23,294 bases of DNA, taken from contig RCAB01000733.1 of assembly GCA_003640385.1 (NCBI GenBank), positions 1 through 23,294 of the forward strand. The letters are read 5' to 3'. Position numbers and translations under genes: made by a program. This document shows positions 20,001-23,294 of the stretch, piece after piece (positions within the stretch are counted from its first letter, which is position 1; each line of letters opens with the position of its first letter). The stretch is from Setaria digitata (Eukaryota; Nematoda; Chromadorea; Rhabditida; Setariidae). A model generated the notes under the pieces. It was not told the origin of the DNA. It saw only the letters and a program-made list of their open reading frames with translations, and ran no database searches.

Positions 20001-21910
20001 CAGGTAAGACTTAACGAATTATCATTTAATGGCTAAAGTATCTGGAGTTTTTCTGATTAAACTCCTTTTTTATCAGCTAATCATTCTCATGATTAAGCCT
20101 TCCCTTTATCAGTTGGAGGCTCTCGTGGTTAACTTAGATGTTGGATTAAGAGCATAAATTTCAGGTTTTTTTTAATAAACAAATTTTGGCAAATCCTTAT
20201 CAGAAGGCAAAGTACTTCTGATAAGGATAAAAATTTCCATTTCAATCAATTAGGTGCGAAATTAAATTTCAATGAAGCGTTTTAGGGAAGTTAACTGTAA
20301 AATTTATCATGATCAAATACCGGATATTATGGCAGCAAGAGGCATCGAATCAAAAACTTCGTTTAAATTATAAAACATGATTTTTCCTTGTTCTTGAAAT
20401 TTTTCGCAAAGCTAAAGTAAAATTTACTGATACATGCTTCAATATGAAAAATTCAAAATTTAGATGTTTAATACAGTGAAAAACGGAAAAACTGAATGCA
20501 ATCTTATCAAATTTATGTTCATCAAAACGTGAGAGAAATGCCTCATCCCTTAACTAAATTTTGGAAATTCCTTTTATTTTATTAATTAGTAATTAGTTGA
20601 AAAGAGGATGAAAAGAAAAAAAAAACAAATAATGGAGCACAATGAAAAGTCATCAATTGGTATGATTTAAGTAAAATTATATTTTTAATTTTCAAAGATC
20701 ATTCCTTGCATGGCATTTACCAATTTGAAATTCCCCACCTCTTTATGAAGTTCAAAATTTTTATTAACTTCCCAAAGTTCATGTTTGCCTCGCAAAAGAA
20801 TAATTCGCTGCGAGAAACGTATTTTGAGCAGCAGTAAGAACATAATTGTGTGAAGTGCCAATGGTACATCATCAATATAATTGCCTATAATTACTAATTA
20901 TATGCCTAAAATATGAAATGCACTAATTGGTTGCAAATTAGCTCTTTAAAATTTAACTTTGCAATAAATTATTTATTATAAAAGAAAAAAAAAAGAGAAA
21001 AAACGATACAAAATCAAAAATAAAAAGAGCGAAAAGGGAAATTTTAGAGAGAAAATTTAAAAATAAAAAAGGAAAATTTGTAATGGAAAGATAATATGGA
21101 AAAAAAAAAAAGCCAAAAAAAGAACCTAAGAAGATGACTGGTCTTGTAATTGGCAATCCAATACTTCTAAGCAATATAATTAAGTCCCAAAAGCTGCCAT
21201 TTAAATCACCGATCACATAAACTCCATCCGAACAATGGACATGCACTAATGAGCCGTATTGTCTAAGTTCTGAGCAAGCTTTATGGCATACCTGATAAGT
21301 GATTATTATTACTTCTGATCATTATCATATTACTGTAAATAAAAGATGATAATCACTGCTATTAATTTTGGTTCATTTTCATTATTAAAATTAACATTAT
21401 CAATTTGTAATTGTAATTAGTTGATTGATTGCACAACATTAGCGATTATACTAATTGTTGTTATTATCATCATTACTATTTCCATAATTTTAAAAGTATA
21501 TTGCATATAAGCAGAAGTGATGAATAATTTCTAGCTGGAAAATATTCACCACAATCTTCATTAACAATTAATCACTAAAACAATCATTACTAATTAACGG
21601 TAATCATTGAAACCATTATTTGCATTGTGATTATTGATGCCCATTTATTTTGCTATTATATGAGAAACACGCTAGAGTTAGAGCGAATTAATTATAGATA
21701 AAATTAAAAAATAATTTTCCCACCTTCGCAAAAAAGTATTAATTATTCATAAATGAAAATAAAATAAATGTAATATACATAAATGAAATGTTGCGGCGTA
21801 AGTAAACATTCAATATCCATTTTTGAATTTTCTAAAAATTTTAAAATTAGTTCATCGATTTTGTCATAATCAAATGGCGAACAAGTTGCCATTAACTGCC
21901 GTAGGATCAT
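17013..21910 (-). CDS. PP1-like Ser/Thr phosphatase homologue, probable pseudophosphatase, with C-terminal extension
   Basis: Ten exons: 21910-21779, 21291-21126, 20884-20739, 20411-20321, 19927-19765, 19608-19458, 19052-18841, 18080-17945, 17547-17415 and 17167-17013 (TAA 17015-17013). All nine junctions have GT...AG with agreeing phases; 1485 nt, 494 residues. Residues about 15-334 follow the PPP fold. GDLNGS (72-77) replaces GDIHGQ, GNYIDD (100-105) replaces GDYVDR, and RGKHE (131-135) replaces RGNHE. MPLAAI (171-176) and YCCHGGIS (182-189) are kept. SDCH near 239-242 replaces NDRG, and LICGMSK (264-270) replaces LICRAHQ. The SAPNY segment is lost near 300. Of the metal ligands only Asp73 and His185 remain, and the phosphate-binding arginines are gone, so catalysis is unlikely. 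Residues 335-494 extend beyond PP1 and include CENCAKW (368-374). The last exon could instead end at ATT|GTAACA before the A-run, which would change the final residues. Confidence 0.82.
17548..17944 (-). other. Eighth intron of the phosphatase-like gene
   Basis: The donor is ATG|GTTTCT and the acceptor TTTATAG|AAATCC, phase 0. A 65-codon minus-strand frame inside (17793-17596) lacks splice sites in a usable phase and is not needed to join the exons. Confidence 0.5.
18081..18840 (-). other. Seventh intron of the phosphatase-like gene, about 0.76 kb
   Basis: The donor is TTCAG|GTAACT and the acceptor TTTTATAG|ACAAAA, phase 2. It is the longest intron of this gene and separates the catalytic-fold remnant from the extension exons. 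I see no coding or repeat structure in it. Confidence 0.5.
19053..19457 (-). other. Sixth intron of the phosphatase-like gene, containing an assembly N
   Basis: The donor is GAG|GTGAGG and the acceptor TACTTCAG|CAT, phase 0. About 100 of its 405 bases are the two copies of the duplication at 19160-19261, so the real intron may be about 54 nt shorter. Confidence 0.6.
19160..19261. repeat. Exact 48-bp direct duplication flanking a single N
   Basis: 19160-19207 and 19214-19261 are identical and separated by an N at 19208 and five bases. The same signature occurs at 1337 and 12010. Confidence 0.88.
20193..20228. repeat. Perfect 14-bp inverted repeat with 8-nt loop
   Basis: The arm ATCCTTATCAGAAG (20193-20206) is the exact reverse complement of 20215-20228, with GCAAAGTA between. 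It lies in the fourth intron of the phosphatase-like gene and would fold into a stable hairpin in RNA from either strand. Confidence 0.8.
20412..20738 (-). other. Third intron of the phosphatase-like gene
   Basis: The donor chosen is GAG|GTGGGG at 20739/20738. A stronger-looking GTAAAT donor lies 18 nt further on, in the same phase. Nothing else is seen in the intron. Confidence 0.5.
21292..21778 (-). other. First intron of the phosphatase-like gene
   Basis: The donor is TTTAT|GTATAT and the acceptor CTTATCAG|GTATGC, phase 0. The 21300-21650 part is a loose collection of ATTATCAT, GATTATTA and TTAATTG words resembling the TAAT-rich intron near 12800-13020, with no clear unit. Confidence 0.5.
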
Positions 21911-21925
21911 TTTCTGAAAAAAAAA
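21911..21925 (-). promoter_or_regulatory. TTTTTTCAG acceptor directly before the phosphatase start
   Basis: On the minus strand a T-run ends in cag and is followed by AAAATG, placing an acceptor three bases before the initiator. This is the classical layout of a spliced-leader trans-splice site in nematodes. It could also be a cis acceptor for an undetected non-coding first exon. Confidence 0.5.
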
Positions 21926-22500
21926 GTCTAGAGTTCAAATTAAAATTTGAATGAAATAACAGTACAAGATTCTAATAATTTTTTATTTCGTTTTTCCATT
22001 AATTCCGTTTTTCATTTCTTTTTTCTTAATAGAAGACAAATTTTAAATCCTTCCCGCATTAATTATAATTTCTTCTTCCATAGAAAGCTAATTGTGCTGA
22101 CAAGTAGGAGAGAAATGTTATTTCCCGAATGATTTATCATTTCTTATCAGTTCTCCTATCCCGCCCCGTTTCCAAGCAATGATAATTCTTTCATTTTGAT
22201 CATATCAATTAATATTCACTAGCGAAATATATTCTTGATCTTCATATTGCTCGTTAGTACTGACTGATTTTCAATTTACTATTTAATGGAAATTAATCAA
22301 ATTAATTATACACAAATAGTTTCATTTGAAATCAAAAAATTGAAGATAAAAGTCCGTCTATTGTAAATAAAGCGTTTGATATAATATTGAGAGAAAATAA
22401 ATTTCAAAAGTCTTCCGGAAAGTTTTTTGCACTTAATTCAATTTTTTGCCCATTTTACTGAAATGATAAAATGATTGCAAGCATTAAATACAACATATGG
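21926..22500. other. Upstream flank of the phosphatase-like gene, nothing supported
   Basis: AT-rich sequence. A minus-strand ATG frame of 12 codons near 22200 and a plus-strand frame at 21947-22132 have no splice or family support. Confidence 0.5.
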
Positions 22501-22504
22501 AAAT

Positions 22505-22865
22505 CCTTTGTTACATTGTATCAAGTCCATTAAGTCATTAAATCAATTCATTGGTTTAAGTACATCGATTCATTAATTCACTTCATTACATCAATTTATT
22601 ATTTCAGCATTTCCATTCACCACTTCTCTACAATAATTTATTATTTCAATACATTAATTCAATACGACCTATAACTCAATGATATCAATTTATGACTTCA
22701 TTACAACAATTCACTATTTTTTAATAGTTTAATGAAACAGTTCATTATTTCGATATACTAATTCATTACAGTCCGTTATTTTATTACATCAATTTATTAC
22801 TTCATTACAACAATTAACTGATTCATTACATCGCTTCATTACTTCATTATAATCATCCATTATCA
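22505..22865. repeat. Degenerate ATT/CAT-rich tandem repeat
   Basis: About 360 bp are built from variants of TTCATTACATCAATTTATTA, such as CTTCATTACAACAATT, GATTCATTACATCG and ATTTCAATACATTAATTC. Most units are about 16-26 bp, with shifting lengths. No open frame of interest crosses it. It looks like an eroded low-complexity satellite. Confidence 0.7.
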
Positions 22866-23082
22866 ATTGCCAGAAATCCTCTTTATCTTTAATTTTACTC
22901 ATCAGTGTGTTGAAAAATTAACAAATCTTCCGGGAAAGTACTTGAAGAGTGATTGCATTTTTGATGAATTAACGATATTGCTTGTCACTGAAGTATAAAA
23001 CACACCAAAGCATAAAATATACCATTTTAATAAAATAACTTTAATAAAATGCCCCTTTCGATTATTATACATTAAAATTATT
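22866..23082. other. Spacer between two repeats, nothing supported
   Basis: AT-rich sequence with no coding signal on either strand. The minus-strand frames reaching into it are translations of the adjacent minisatellite. Confidence 0.45.
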
Positions 23083-23139
23083 GGAAGCGAAGCAAAAGGA
23101 ACTACCGGAAGGGGCGAAATCGGAAAGAACCAGGTGAAA

Positions 23140-23294
23140 TAATGGTGGACGGAACGGAAGCGGAAGAAGGACGGCTNAGGCGAAGGACGGTTGACACAAT
23201 GGTGACGGAACGGAAGCGGACGAAGGACGGTTGACACAATGATGGACGGAAGGGGAGCGTAAGAAAGACGGCTGACACAATGGTGGACGGAACG
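23140..23294. repeat. GC-richer minisatellite, unit 40-41 bp, running off the window
   Basis: Units start with GACACAATGGTGGACGGAACGG and contain AGCGGAAGAAGGACGG. Complete copies lie at about 23191-23230 (40 bp) and 23231-23271 (41 bp), with partial copies before and after. Related purine-rich sequence begins near 23083. The N at 23177 interrupts one unit. The plus strand is strongly purine-rich, in contrast to its surroundings, and the array continues past the edge. Confidence 0.85.

Noticed and set aside
22902..23280. Minus-strand frames with repeated RHHCVNRPS-like segments
   Set aside because: Translation of the minisatellite across an N; two frames overlap and neither continues into supported coding sequence.
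1..23294. tRNA, rRNA, spliced-leader RNA gene, transposase or CRISPR array
   Set aside because: No TTCGA/GGTTC-type tRNA loops with matching arms, no spliced-leader-like sequence, no long transposase frame and no regularly spaced identical repeats were found by eye.

Overview
The window looks like nuclear DNA of a nematode. The sequence is very AT-rich, full of poly-A/poly-T runs and simple repeats. Its genes are split into short exons (about 45-215 nt) bounded by GT donors and TTTCAG/TTTAG/TATAG acceptors, and two gene starts sit just after polypyrimidine-cag sites where cis- or trans-splicing could occur. A parasitic (clade III-like) nematode would fit, but this is inference from architecture; no species-diagnostic sequence was found. 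There is nothing bacterial, no tRNA or rRNA, no recognisable transposase and no CRISPR.

Layout. Positions 1-469 probably hold the first two exons of a minus-strand gene that leaves the window on the left (an alternative plus-strand reading exists). Positions 470-5434 are gene-free: homopolymer tracts, a duplicated segment at a single N, a striking patch crowded with ACGT tetramers (about 1795-2260), and GA- and CT-tracts near the next gene. Positions 5435-16095 hold a nine-exon plus-strand gene. All its exon phases join, giving a 390-residue protein that I do not recognise; its first intron is about 5.4 kb. Its 5' leader carries a short upstream ORF whose stop overlaps the main start.

Positions 17013-21910 hold a ten-exon minus-strand gene whose phases also all join. 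It gives a 494-residue PP1-like (PPP family) serine/threonine phosphatase homologue in which most metal-binding and phosphate-binding residues are replaced, followed by a C-terminal extension of about 150-160 residues. This probable pseudophosphatase is the most interesting object here. The two complete genes converge tail to tail, with about 0.9 kb between their stop codons. The right end (21914-23294) has no supported gene but holds a degenerate ATT/CAT-rich tandem repeat and a GC-richer minisatellite with 40-41 bp units running off the window.

All four single-N positions lie beside duplicated or repeated sequence. This suggests unresolved assembly joins rather than real tandem duplications.

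Nothing in the sequence links the two complete genes functionally beyond their convergent arrangement. Exon models were derived by hand from reading frames, splice dinucleotides and phase agreement; no transcript or database evidence was available.
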